Shown: in pieces, positions 28,437-37,250 of the stretch | Numbering within the stretch: the stretch's first letter is position 1 | Layout: each line of letters begins with the position of its first letter | DNA from: Rhizobium sp. SSA_523 | GTDB taxonomy: Bacteria > Pseudomonadota > Alphaproteobacteria > Rhizobiales > Rhizobiaceae | DNA length: 64,000 nucleotides | Direction of reading: 5' to 3' | Assembly (NCBI RefSeq): GCF_030435705.1 | Contig: NZ_CP129382.1 | Coordinates: 248,001-312,000, forward strand | Program-made: the position numbers and the translations under genes | Notes under the pieces: generated by a model | What the model was told of the DNA's origin: nothing | Databases searched by the model: none | Seen by the model: only the letters and a program-made list of their open reading frames with translations

Positions 28437-28958
28437 ATGAGCGATCTGACCTCCTTTGACGACGAAACCGCCGCCTTTGCCGTGTTCGACAGCCTGCCGC
28501 CGCTCCTGCCTTCGCAAGTGACCGGCCTCTGGCAGGGGCGGAGCCTTCCGAGCCATCACCCGCTGGATGGCGTGCTGGAAAATCTCGGATGGTACGGCAA
28601 GCGCTTTCACGCTGACCGTCGCGCCGATGCCCTGCTGTTTCGCTGGGGAGAGGACCGGCTGGTGCCGGTCGATCCCGCCAGGATCCCGCTTGTGCTGGCC
28701 CTCCATGCGCCACGCTTCGGCCGCAGCCGCGCCGCGCAGAACCTCTTCTCCCATCTCGTGCGGCGATTGAGGGCTTACGGTCCCGTCGCCTCGCTTCGGC
28801 TGGAGCGCTATCGCGGCGTGCAAAGCCTTGCAATGGTCTATGATCGCAAGCCGATCACCGACCATTTCCGGCGGCTTGATGAGGACCGGATCATGGGCGC
28901 CATGGCGGTGGAAGGCGAGGCGCGAACCTTCTTTTTCGAACTGGAGCGGACAGGCTGA
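28437..28958 (+). CDS. GXWXG / DUF4334 domain protein
   Basis: 173 residues. The N-terminal motif GLWQGRSLPS...LDGVLENLGWYGKRF (about 30-57) is the GXWXG signature. The C-terminal part (LRLERYRGVQSLAMVYDRKPITDHFRRLDEDRIMGAM, about 120-158) is DUF4334. The function of the family is not established; these proteins are soluble and often sit near lipid or acyl-CoA metabolism genes. Monocistronic, followed by a 188-base gap with the palindrome at 29003. Confidence 0.88.
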   Translation: MSDLTSFDDETAAFAVFDSLPPLLPSQVTGLWQGRSLPSHHPLDGVLENLGWYGKRFHADRRADALLFRWGEDRLVPVDPARIPLVLALHAPRFGRSRAAQNLFSHLVRRLRAYGPVASLRLERYRGVQSLAMVYDRKPITDHFRRLDEDRIMGAMAVEGEARTFFFELERTG

Positions 28959-29002
28959 CCATGACCGGCGGGCCGGGGCCGGAGACTGCCTGTCGTTGAC
29001 GT

Positions 29003-29016
29003 TTACGTGCACGTAA
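29003..29016. promoter_or_regulatory. TTACGTG-CACGTAA palindrome upstream of ETF-QO
   Basis: A perfect 14-bp inverted repeat, 131 bases before the ETF-QO start, extended on the left by GTT. It resembles the TTTACGT..ACGTAAA sites bound by LiuR-type MerR regulators of branched-chain amino acid and fatty acid degradation in Proteobacteria. ETF-QO is a natural target because it accepts electrons from acyl-CoA dehydrogenases. Identification of the regulator is inference. Confidence 0.5.
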
Positions 29017-29146
29017 TATATTCTTGCAGGTCAACGGGCGTTCCTGAAATTTCACAGCATGATGCCCTTCTCCGTGGCTCGACAAGGCGAGAGGCTTTTG
29101 TCAAGGAGGAGGGTGATAACGGGACAGTCCGAGCGGGAGAGAGTGG

Positions 29147-30808
29147 ATGAGCGAACAGATGGAACTGCCGGAACGCGAAAGCATGGAATTCGACGTGGTG
29201 ATCGTCGGTGCCGGCCCAGCAGGCCTTTCGGCCGCAATCCGGCTGAAACAGGTCAATCCGGACCTGTCGGTCGTGGTGCTCGAAAAGGGCGCGGAAGTCG
29301 GCGCGCATATTCTCTCCGGCGCCGTTGTCGATCCGATCGGCATTGATCGCCTCCTGCCCGGCTGGCGCGAGGAGGAGGGCCATCCCTTCACCACGCCGGT
29401 CACCGACGACCAGTTCCTGTTTCTCGGGCCTGCCGGCTCTGTACGCCTGCCGAACGTTTTCATGCCGCCTCTGATGAACAATCACGGCAATTACGTCGTC
29501 TCGCTCGGCCTTGTCTGCCGCTGGCTGGCGGAAAAGGCGGAGGCGCTGGGTGTCGACATCTATCCGGGTTTTGCCGGAACGGAAGTTCTCTATGACGAGA
29601 GCGGTAATGTCATCGGCATTGCGACCGGCGATATGGGCATCGAGAAGAACGGCGAGCCGGGTCCCAATTTCACCCGCGGCATGGCGCTGCTCGGCAAATA
29701 TGTGCTGATCGGCGAAGGCGTCCGCGGCTCGCTGGCCAAGCAGCTGATTGCCCGCTTCAAACTGGACGAGGGCCGCGAGCCGCAGAAATACGGCATCGGC
29801 TTCAAGGAATTGTGGGAAATCAAGCCGCAGAACCACAAGCCCGGCCTGGTTCAGCATTCCTTCGGCTGGCCGCTGGACATGAAGACCGGCGGGGGCTCCT
29901 TCCTCTATCACCTGCATGACAATCTTGTCGCGGTGGGCTTCGTCATCCACCTCAACTACAAGAACCCGTGGCTCTATCCTTTCGAGGAATTCCAGCTCTT
30001 CAAGACCCATCCGGCGATCCGCGACACATTCGAGGGTGCCAAGCGCATTTCCTACGGCGCGCGCGCCATTACCGAAGGCGGCTACCAGTCGGTGCCCAAG
30101 CTCTCCTTCCCCGGCGGCGCGCTGATCGGCTGTTCGGCCGGCTTCGTCAACGTGCCGCGCATCAAGGGCAGTCACAACGCCGTCTTGTCCGGCATGCTGG
30201 CGGCGGAAAAGATCGCCGCGGTGATCGGGGCTGGCCGTGCCAATGACGAGCCGGTCGAGATCGAGAACGAATGGCGCTCCACCGCCATCGGCAAGGATCT
30301 GAAGCGGGTCCGCAACGTCAAACCGCTCTGGTCGAAATTCGGCACCGCATTCGGCGTGGCGCTCGGCGCGCTCGACATGTGGACCAATCAGATCTTCGGC
30401 TCTTCGCCCTTCACCTTGAAGCACGGCAAGACGGATGCGGCCGCGCTGGAGCCCGCCGCCAAGCACCGCAAGATCGACTATCCGAAGCCGGATGGCGTGC
30501 TCACATTCGACCGGCTCTCCTCGGTCTTTCTGTCCAATACCAATCATGAAGAGGACCAGCCGGTCCATCTCCAGGTAAAAGATATGGAACTCCAGCGCCG
30601 TTCGGAGCTTGGAGTCTATGGCGGACCTTCGGCCCGCTACTGTCCCGCCGGAGTGTATGAATGGGTCGAGAAAGAGGGCGAAGACGTCTATGTGATCAAC
30701 GCGCAGAACTGCGTGCACTGCAAGACGTGCGACATCAAGGATCCGAACCAGAACATCAACTGGGTTCCGCCCCAGGGCGGCGAGGGACCGGTCTATCCAA
30801 GCATGTAG
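29147..30808 (+). CDS. Electron transfer flavoprotein-ubiquinone oxidoreductase
   Basis: 553 residues, ATG at 29147 with GGGAGAGAG upstream. It takes electrons from ETF, reduced by acyl-CoA dehydrogenases, and passes them to ubiquinone at the inner membrane. FAD-binding VIVGAGPAGLSAA (residues 18-30), the ubiquinone-site region and the C-terminal ferredoxin-like module are present. Four Cys for the 4Fe-4S cluster are seen in RYCPAG and NCVHCKTCDIKDP. Ends in the family signature NINWVPPQGGEGPVYPSM. Full length. Confidence 0.96.
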   Translation: MSEQMELPERESMEFDVVIVGAGPAGLSAAIRLKQVNPDLSVVVLEKGAEVGAHILSGAVVDPIGIDRLLPGWREEEGHPFTTPVTDDQFLFLGPAGSVRLPNVFMPPLMNNHGNYVVSLGLVCRWLAEKAEALGVDIYPGFAGTEVLYDESGNVIGIATGDMGIEKNGEPGPNFTRGMALLGKYVLIGEGVRGSLAKQLIARFKLDEGREPQKYGIGFKELWEIKPQNHKPGLVQHSFGWPLDMKTGGGSFLYHLHDNLVAVGFVIHLNYKNPWLYPFEEFQLFKTHPAIRDTFEGAKRISYGARAITEGGYQSVPKLSFPGGALIGCSAGFVNVPRIKGSHNAVLSGMLAAEKIAAVIGAGRANDEPVEIENEWRSTAIGKDLKRVRNVKPLWSKFGTAFGVALGALDMWTNQIFGSSPFTLKHGKTDAAALEPAAKHRKIDYPKPDGVLTFDRLSSVFLSNTNHEEDQPVHLQVKDMELQRRSELGVYGGPSARYCPAGVYEWVEKEGEDVYVINAQNCVHCKTCDIKDPNQNINWVPPQGGEGPVYPSM

Positions 30809-30882
30809 CGGCCGCGGTTGGGAGGAGGGCCGGCGGATATCCCGCAGGCCTTCCCGCGGCGCCGGAAAGGGAGTAGAGAGGG

Positions 30883-31683
30883 ATGGCAAGGCATCTGCAG
30901 GACAGGACGTCGATGAAATATGCCGGACACCGGAAAGAACGCGACATCCAGCCGTCCGCCTGGCGGCGCATCCTCACGAGCCGAAGCCGCCTGCTGATCC
31001 TCGTCATCGCCGTGGCCGGAGCCCTGCTGTTCATCGTCAGCCAGACGCAGACAACGGTCGTCGGCCGCTGCCGCGCCGATGCGGGTCCCGGAATCGACTG
31101 GAGCGAATGCCACAAGCGCATGCTGATGCTCGAAGGCAGCAATCTGGAAGCCGGAAACCTCGCCGGCACCGATCTCAGCCGGACGGATCTGAGCCGCAGC
31201 AACCTCACCCGCGCCGATCTGCGCAAGGCCGTGCTGTTGCGCACCTCACTGGCCAAGGCCAATGCCCAGGGCGCCAATTTCGACAAGGTGGAAGGCTATC
31301 GCGGCGAGATGCAGGGCCTGAACGGCCAGGGCGCGAGCTTCGTCAATGCCGAGCTTCAGCGCTCCAATTTCGCCGGCGCCCAGTTGCAGAACGCCAATTT
31401 CACCAAGGCCGAGCTGGGCCGCGCCAATTTCAACGAGGCGGCTTTGGGGCCCACGGCCTTCGTCACGGCCAATCTGTCGCGCGCCAATTTCGGCGGAGCC
31501 AAGATCGAAGGCCCGCTCGACTTCACCAATGCCTTCCTGTTTCTGACGCGCATCGAAGGCGCCGATCTGTCGCAGGCCATCGGCCTCAGCCAGGAACAGC
31601 TCGATCTCTCCTGCGGCGACGATAGAACGGTTCTGCCGCAGGGCCTGACGCGGCCTCTAAACTGGCCTTGCCCCAGCGATTGA
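30883..31683 (+). CDS. Membrane-anchored pentapeptide-repeat protein
   Basis: 266 residues from the ATG at 30883 (GAGAGGG upstream; an ATG at 30913 is an alternative). One N-terminal membrane helix (about 37-56, LLILVIAVAGALLFIV). Then about 30 consecutive A(D/N)LXX pentapeptides from about residue 85 to 235 (LAGTDLSRTDLSRSNLTRADL, ANFTKAELGRANFNEAAL). Three Cys after the helix (CRAD, ECHK) and two near the C-terminus (SCGD, WPCP) suggest an oxidising extracytoplasmic site. The fold would be a right-handed quadrilateral beta-helix. Function unknown. It is 74 bases after ETF-QO. Confidence 0.88.
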   Translation: MARHLQDRTSMKYAGHRKERDIQPSAWRRILTSRSRLLILVIAVAGALLFIVSQTQTTVVGRCRADAGPGIDWSECHKRMLMLEGSNLEAGNLAGTDLSRTDLSRSNLTRADLRKAVLLRTSLAKANAQGANFDKVEGYRGEMQGLNGQGASFVNAELQRSNFAGAQLQNANFTKAELGRANFNEAALGPTAFVTANLSRANFGGAKIEGPLDFTNAFLFLTRIEGADLSQAIGLSQEQLDLSCGDDRTVLPQGLTRPLNWPCPSD

Positions 31684-31863
31684 CGCGTCAGCTTCGGCCC
31701 CCGTCCAATCCCTCACTTGGCTGAGGCGCGCGCGCCGCGCAGATCCGCTCCCTGCCTGCCTGTTTGCACGAAACTGAAAATGCGGGCAGTACCTTAGCGC
31801 TTCATTAACCATAAGTTCCTTAAGTTGCGGTCATCACACATTGACCGCAATAAGGACACAATC

Positions 31864-32493
31864 ATGTCGATCTCGCGCCGCGGGCTGATCTTTGGCCTTC
31901 CGCTGTTCCTCGCCGGTTGTTCTGCCACCGGCATGAATCCGCAGGCCGATTACGCCGCCGTTCCGGATGAGAAATTCCCGCTGAAACAGGTGCCGATCGA
32001 CAGGATCAAGCCGGAGCTGCGCCGCACGGAAGTGGCCTATGAGACGAGCCACAAACCGGGCACGGTGGTTGTCGACACGCCGGCGCGGCGCCTCTATTAC
32101 GTCATGGAAAACGGCAGGGCCATGCGCTATGGCGTCGGCGTCGGCCGGGCAGGGCTGGCCTTTGCCGGCAGCGCCTATGTCGGCCGCAAGGCCGAGTGGC
32201 CGAGCTGGACGCCGACGGCGAACATGATCCGCCGCGAGCCGCACAAGAACCTCAAATATGCCGGTGGCATGCCCGGCGGTCCGAACAATCCGCTCGGCGC
32301 GCGCGCCATGTATCTCTATCGCGGCGGCAATGACACGCATTTCCGCATTCATGGCACCAACCAGCCGCAATCGATCGGCCATGCCATGTCGAGCGGTTGC
32401 GTCCGCATGATGAACCATGACGTGATCGACCTCTATAGTCGCGTCAAGGTCGGCGATCGGGTGGTGGTCATCCAGGAGACGGCGCGCGTCTGA
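31864..32493 (+). CDS. L,D-transpeptidase (YkuD) lipoprotein
   Basis: 209 residues from the ATG at 31864 (AAGGA upstream). Twin-arginine-like start MSISRRGLIFGLPLFLAGC ends in a lipobox with Cys19. The YkuD domain carries the catalytic motif HGTNQ (His163) ... SSGCVRMMNHD (Cys179). It forms 3-3 peptidoglycan cross-links or attaches proteins to peptidoglycan in the periplasm. Family proteins of this size are numerous in Rhizobiales. Its 180-base upstream gap has an AT-rich block (about 31790-31830) likely to hold the promoter. Confidence 0.93.
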   Translation: MSISRRGLIFGLPLFLAGCSATGMNPQADYAAVPDEKFPLKQVPIDRIKPELRRTEVAYETSHKPGTVVVDTPARRLYYVMENGRAMRYGVGVGRAGLAFAGSAYVGRKAEWPSWTPTANMIRREPHKNLKYAGGMPGGPNNPLGARAMYLYRGGNDTHFRIHGTNQPQSIGHAMSSGCVRMMNHDVIDLYSRVKVGDRVVVIQETARV

Positions 32494-32559
32494 ACGCAGA
32501 CGCATGCCGCGACCGAAACCGGATTGGCCTCGACACCGGAACCTTAAGCGGTCTTGCGG

Positions 32560-32973
32560 TCAGCGGCTTTTCCAGGCCACCAGCATCAGCGCGCCGACAA
32601 TGCTGATATGCTCGACCACCACGTAGAATTCCAGGGTCTTCATTGGCTCCTGCATGGCCCAGAAACTATGGGCGATGGGAATTGTCAGCAGGGTAAAGAC
32701 CGCCAAGGCGCCGGCGCCGAGCCAGGCATAGCGGTTGAGGATGATCAGGATCGAGCCGCCGAGCTGGGTGATGATCACAGCGGTATTGAACAGCGCCGCC
32801 GGCTCAAGCCCGAAATGGCTCATCTCCGCCATGCCCGCCTGGAAATCGAGGAGTTTGGAAAGCCCGCTTCCCCAGAACATGAAGGTCAGGACGGTGCGGG
32901 CCAGATAGCCGAACCACCGTGTTGCGAATATATCGGTAAGGGACGCCGCGCGTCCCTGATCGGTCATTGCCAT
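32560..32973 (-). CDS. DoxX-family membrane protein
   Basis: 137 residues, ATG at 32973 with GGGGGAA five bases upstream. Four membrane helices, with the family segment FMFWGSGLSKLLDFQAGMAEM. DoxX-type proteins associate with quinone or thiosulfate redox systems, but the role of this branch is not established. Separated by 119 bases from the MFS gene upstream on the same strand. Confidence 0.88.
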   Translation of the reverse strand: MAMTDQGRAASLTDIFATRWFGYLARTVLTFMFWGSGLSKLLDFQAGMAEMSHFGLEPAALFNTAVIITQLGGSILIILNRYAWLGAGALAVFTLLTIPIAHSFWAMQEPMKTLEFYVVVEHISIVGALMLVAWKSR

Positions 32974-33092
32974 GATGTTCCCCCGCGCGCTTTGACTGAG
33001 GTTTGACCCTAAGCTTTATTAGCTAATTCTCGAGGTCTCGGTAAGCCCCCCAAGGCTGAGTGAGCGGCCCGCCACAGCGGGCGCGTCGCAGG

Positions 33093-34331
33093 CTAGCGGC
33101 TGCCGGCACGCGCCGCAGCATCCCGCTTTTCGATGGCCAGCGAAACGAGGAAGACCAGAAGGCCGAGCGCCGAGGTAACGGCCCCGACATAGCCGGTCGC
33201 GCCATAGCCGTAGCCGGCGGCAATGACGAGCCCGCCCAGCCAGGCGCCCAGCGCATTGGCAATGTTGAAGGCGGAGTGATTGGTCGCGGCGGCCAGCGTC
33301 TGGGCATCGGCCGCGACATCCATCAGCCGCGTCTGCACGGCGGGGCAGGCGGCAAAGCCGCATCCGGTGAGGAACACACAGACGCACAGCATGACAGGGT
33401 TTTCGGCGGTCAGCGAAAAGACGGTCATCATCACTACATTGAATGCCAGCATGCCGCCGATTGTGCCCTTCAGCGAATAATCCGCCATTCGCGATCCGAG
33501 TACATTGCCGACATTCATGCCGATGCCGAACAGCGTCAGCACCAGCGCCACGGCGCTCACCGGAAGGCCGGCCGTGTCGGTGGTGGTCTTGGCAATATAG
33601 CTGAAGATCGCGAACATGCCGCCAAACCCGATGGCCGCCACGGCAAAGGACAGCCAGACCTGCAGGCGTGTGAAGGCGCTGAGCTCGCGGCGGATGCTGG
33701 CGCCCTCGGCCACCTTGTCCTTCGGCAGATAGATGGCGATGAGGAGCACGCTCACCGCCGCAACGCCTGCCACCAGCAGGAAAGCCACCCGCCAGCTCAT
33801 GATCTGGCCGAGAAAGGTCGCCAGCGGCGTGCCGAGAAGCGTCGCCAGCGTCAGGCCAAGCATGACGCGCCCGACGGCACGCGCACGCCGGTGCGGCGGC
33901 GCCATGGAAGCCGCCACCAGGGCAGCAACGCCGAAATAGGCGCCATGCGGCAGGCCGGTCACGAATCGCAGGACGGTAAAGCTCTGGAACTCCGGCGCCA
34001 GCGCACTCAGCGCATTGCCGATCGCAAAGAGCGACATCAACATGAGAAGCAGGGTCTTGCGCGGCAGTTTCGCGGCCAGCGCCGCGATGATCGGCGCGCC
34101 GATCACCACGCCGATGGCATAGGCGCTGATCACGTGACCCGCCTGGGGAATGCTGACGCCATAGGTCGCCGCGACCTCCGGCAGAAGGCCCATTATCGCG
34201 AATTCGCCGGTGCCGATGCCGAAGCCGCCAACGGCAAGCGCCAGTTCGATCAGGCCCACAGACAGGGGAGACAGGGTCAAGGCCTCGCTGTCGCGGCGGG
34301 CCACATCAATGGGGGCGGTCATATCGGTCAT
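33093..34331 (-). CDS. MFS transporter, AraJ-like
   Basis: 412 residues and about 12 membrane helices. The N-terminus has GFGIGTGEFAIMGLLPEVA, characteristic of the arabinose-efflux-like (AraJ/NepI) drug:H+ antiporter branch. The loop 2-3 region is atypically short (AKLPRKTLLLMLM). Substrate not predictable. ATG at 34331; a second in-frame ATG at 34322 is possible. Confidence 0.88.
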   Translation of the reverse strand: MTDMTAPIDVARRDSEALTLSPLSVGLIELALAVGGFGIGTGEFAIMGLLPEVAATYGVSIPQAGHVISAYAIGVVIGAPIIAALAAKLPRKTLLLMLMSLFAIGNALSALAPEFQSFTVLRFVTGLPHGAYFGVAALVAASMAPPHRRARAVGRVMLGLTLATLLGTPLATFLGQIMSWRVAFLLVAGVAAVSVLLIAIYLPKDKVAEGASIRRELSAFTRLQVWLSFAVAAIGFGGMFAIFSYIAKTTTDTAGLPVSAVALVLTLFGIGMNVGNVLGSRMADYSLKGTIGGMLAFNVVMMTVFSLTAENPVMLCVCVFLTGCGFAACPAVQTRLMDVAADAQTLAAATNHSAFNIANALGAWLGGLVIAAGYGYGATGYVGAVTSALGLLVFLVSLAIEKRDAAARAGSR

Positions 34332-34389
34332 GGCACTTCAGGATGAATGCGGCGCAGTGCCGGAATGGCATGGGCCGAGGCTTTGGACT

Positions 34390-34431
34390 GTCTCTGTGAG
34401 GAGCGTGATCGTCTCTGTCAGGAGTGTGATA
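34390..34431. repeat. 21-bp direct tandem repeat, 2 units
   Basis: Two adjacent 21-mers (GTCTCTGTGAGGAGCGTGAT and GTCTCTGTCAGGAGTGTGAT plus one base) differ at three positions. They lie in the 290-base gap between the MFS gene and the lipid kinase. The AT-rich stretch that follows (34430-34460) may be a promoter. Confidence 0.8.
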
Positions 34432-34621
34432 TTAGTAAGGCTATCATATTATATTGCGCTGCGGGAGAGCCAAAAGCAGGCGAGCCCCGCAATCCCGTCA
34501 CGTCGCGCCTGGAGCCTGCTGCACGCCTTTCATCGGCTTCTTCCTTGCCGGCAGCAGCCGGAGCAACCATTTATGGGGTTCAATCGTTTCCTGCCGCACC
34601 CCCTTGTCTGGAACAGACCCC

Positions 34622-35581
34622 ATGAACCTCATCGCCATTTTCAACCGCGACGGCGGCACCTTCAAGACGACGGATATGGATGAATATTGCCGCAGGGCCG
34701 AGCAGGTCTTCCGGGCCGAGGGCCATGAGATCGAGTGCCGCGTGGTGGCCGGCGAGGATGTCGTCGATGCCATGGAAAAGGTTGCCGCCACAAGCGGCGT
34801 CGAGGGCCTGATCGCCGGCGGCGGCGACGGCACCATTTCCGCCGCAGGCGCGATCGCCTGGAAGAGCGGCCTTGCGCTTGGCATCGTACCGGCGGGCACG
34901 ATGAACCTCTTCGCCCGCACGCTGAAGCTTCCCCTCGATATCTGGCAGGTGCTGGATGTGCTGGCCAAGGCAGAGGTTCAGCACGCCGACATTGCCAGCG
35001 CCAATGGCCGCAGCTTCGTGCACCAGTTCTCGGCCGGCCTGCATGCCCGCATGGTGCGCTACCGGAACCAGATGAGTTTCGCCTCGCGGCTTGGCAAGAT
35101 CAGGGCCAGCACCCGTGCCGCTTTCGGCGTCATGCTGAACCCGCCGGCCTTCGAGGTGGAGTTCAGCGTCGACGGGCGCAAGGAATTGCGCCGGGTCTCC
35201 GCCATATCGGTCTCCAACAACGAGTTCGGCAATGACGGCCTGCTTTACGCCGATACCGCCACCGGCGGGCATCTGGGTTTTTACATTGCCGATGCGCTGA
35301 AGCCGCCGGGCGTCGCCTCGCTCGCCGTCGATATCCTGCGCGGGCGATTGAAGGAGAACGAGGCGGTCAGCGCCATGACGGCGACCGAGGTGGATCTGCA
35401 TTTCCCTCACAAGCGCAGGGATATTCGCTGCGTCATCGATGGCGAATTGCTGCCCATGGATCGCGATGTCAGCCTGAAGATCCATGCCGGCGAGCTGAAG
35501 GTTCTGGTGCGCAATCCGCAACAGCCGATAGCCCAGGTGCAGGCGCAGGAAGGCATGCCGGACAAGCCGGCGGCGCTCTGA
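34622..35581 (+). CDS. Diacylglycerol/lipid kinase family protein
   Basis: 319 residues from the ATG at 34622 (MNLIAIFNRDGGTF). The nucleotide-binding motif IAGGGDGTISAAG and GIVPAGTMNLFAR mark a diacylglycerol kinase catalytic domain (DagK/LCB5 family). The C-terminal part is the second beta-sandwich, with VIDGELLPMD. It phosphorylates a lipid, most likely diacylglycerol or a sphingoid base. The upstream frame is open to 34454 but encodes dissimilar sequence, so the internal ATG is chosen despite a weak ribosome-binding site. Confidence 0.9.
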   Translation: MNLIAIFNRDGGTFKTTDMDEYCRRAEQVFRAEGHEIECRVVAGEDVVDAMEKVAATSGVEGLIAGGGDGTISAAGAIAWKSGLALGIVPAGTMNLFARTLKLPLDIWQVLDVLAKAEVQHADIASANGRSFVHQFSAGLHARMVRYRNQMSFASRLGKIRASTRAAFGVMLNPPAFEVEFSVDGRKELRRVSAISVSNNEFGNDGLLYADTATGGHLGFYIADALKPPGVASLAVDILRGRLKENEAVSAMTATEVDLHFPHKRRDIRCVIDGELLPMDRDVSLKIHAGELKVLVRNPQQPIAQVQAQEGMPDKPAAL

Positions 35582-35699
35582 TTGCAGGCCTTGAAAGGCC
35601 GACCGCCTAAGCAGACTTGCGTTGGCCTGCCAACGCTTCGTTGATTGTTTCGACGCAGGTTCCGGTCGGAAAACTGTGGGACAGTCTTCCGGAACCCGC

Positions 35700-37097
35700 T
35701 CAAATCCGCGGCAGATAGGTCTGGTAGTCGAAACTGGAGACGCTGCGCAAAGCGGTGATCGCCTCCTTGCGTTTCGTATCGCCATAGATGCGCTGATAAT
35801 CGGCGCCGAAGGTTTCGGAAATGAAGGGCGAGGAGCGGAAGCGGTCCACGGCGGTCAGGAAATCATGCGTCAACAGATCCGGCGCCATCGGCGCGCTCTC
35901 CGGCGCTGTCACCGGGCCGGGATCGAGATCCTCGTCGAGACCGAGCAGCATTCCGCCGAGAATGGCGGCAAGCAGCAGGTGCGGATTGGCGTCGGCGCCG
36001 GCCACGCGGTGTTCCACCCGGGCGCCGGGACCCTCGCTCTCGGGAATGCGCACCGCCGTGCCGCGATGACCAAAGCCCCAGTCGACCTTGTCGGGGGCGA
36101 AGGAACCGGGCTGGAAGCGGCGATAGGAATTGGCGAAGGGCGCGAAGATCAGCTGCGCCTCCTGCATGGTCTTCAACAGGCCGGCGGTCACCGATTTCAG
36201 CCGGGTGGGATCGCCGCCGCGCGAATCGAGAATATTCCTGCCATCGCTGTCGATGATGCTCGCATGCACATGCAGCCCGGAGCCGGCATGCTCGGTATAG
36301 GGCTTGGCCATGCATGTGGCCTTCAATCCATGCCGCCGCGCGGCGAAATCGGCGACCCGCTTCAGATAGATGCAGTCATCGGCCGCCGCCATGGCATCGG
36401 GCCGGTGCAGCAGGTTGACCTCGAACTGGCCGGGGCCGAATTCGGCCGTGGTCGCATCGGCCGGCAGCGCCATGGCATCGCAATAGCGACGTATCGTCTC
36501 GAGATAGTCCTCCATGGCCGCGGTTGCGCGCATATCGTAGAGCTGGAAGCCTTCCACTTCGCCGTTCATCACCAGCGCCTTTGGCGGCATGGGCCTGCCG
36601 GTGGCGCGGAAATCCGGCTCCATCACGTAGAATTCCAGTTCGGTGGCGACGACCGGCGTCAGTCCCCGCGCCGCGTAGCGCTGGAGAACAGCCGCAAGGA
36701 TCCCCCGCGGGCAGATGAAATGCGGCTCGCCGGTCAGCCGGTGCATGCTGGCCAGGACCTGCTTCGATCCGTCCGGCCCCCAGGGCAGGGCGGTCAGAGA
36801 CCGCCTGTCGGCCACGCAAACGCCGTCCGGATCGCCAAGCGTCAGCGAAATCCCGGTAATATCGTCATTGTCGTCGCCCCAGATATCGAGGGACTGGGTG
36901 GAGGAGGGCAGGCGCACCTGGCCTTTCCACAGCTTGTCCTCGGCGCTGAGCGGGATCATCTTGCCGCGCAGGTCGCCATTCATGCCGACCAGCAGGACCT
37001 CGATGCGCGGCGCTGTCGGCGGCGCTTTTTCGCCCGAGCCGCTGCCCGTCCGGCTCTCCAGTCTGCGCTCTCTTTGCCCGCTGATGTCGTCCGTCAT
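35700..37097 (-). CDS. Glutamine synthetase family protein, gamma-glutamylputrescine synthetase-like
   Basis: 465 residues from the ATG at 37097 (AGGA upstream). Conserved active-site segments: VATELEFYVME, ATTAEFGPGQFEVNL, GSGLHVHAS, NSYRRFQPGSFAP and R..E in ARVEHRVAGADANP. The absence of the adenylylation Tyr loop and the pairing with a class III aminotransferase favour the PuuA type, which ligates glutamate to putrescine, over assimilatory GS. Divergent from the aminotransferase across 153 bases. Confidence 0.88.
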   Translation of the reverse strand: MTDDISGQRERRLESRTGSGSGEKAPPTAPRIEVLLVGMNGDLRGKMIPLSAEDKLWKGQVRLPSSTQSLDIWGDDNDDITGISLTLGDPDGVCVADRRSLTALPWGPDGSKQVLASMHRLTGEPHFICPRGILAAVLQRYAARGLTPVVATELEFYVMEPDFRATGRPMPPKALVMNGEVEGFQLYDMRATAAMEDYLETIRRYCDAMALPADATTAEFGPGQFEVNLLHRPDAMAAADDCIYLKRVADFAARRHGLKATCMAKPYTEHAGSGLHVHASIIDSDGRNILDSRGGDPTRLKSVTAGLLKTMQEAQLIFAPFANSYRRFQPGSFAPDKVDWGFGHRGTAVRIPESEGPGARVEHRVAGADANPHLLLAAILGGMLLGLDEDLDPGPVTAPESAPMAPDLLTHDFLTAVDRFRSSPFISETFGADYQRIYGDTKRKEAITALRSVSSFDYQTYLPRI

Positions 37098-37250
37098 GAA
37101 TGCCCGTCCTGTCGCGTTGGAACCGCGAAAACCTGCGACTGCTTGCCAAACCCGTTCCCCATGGTCCATGTTCGTAGCCGATCGGAAACCGCCTTACAAT
37201 CAGCCAGGGCAAGCCGCCACCGGCGGTTCAAATCCTGCGGGGAAACTTGC

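Noticed and set aside
28291..28833. - strand frame opposite the DUF4334 gene
   Set aside because: Antisense shadow; the + strand frame carries the full GXWXG and DUF4334 motifs.
35622..37250. Very long + strand frame continuous with the aminotransferase
   Set aside because: It is the antisense shadow of the glutamine-synthetase-like gene; homology starts only at the GTG at 37251, which has a ribosome-binding site.
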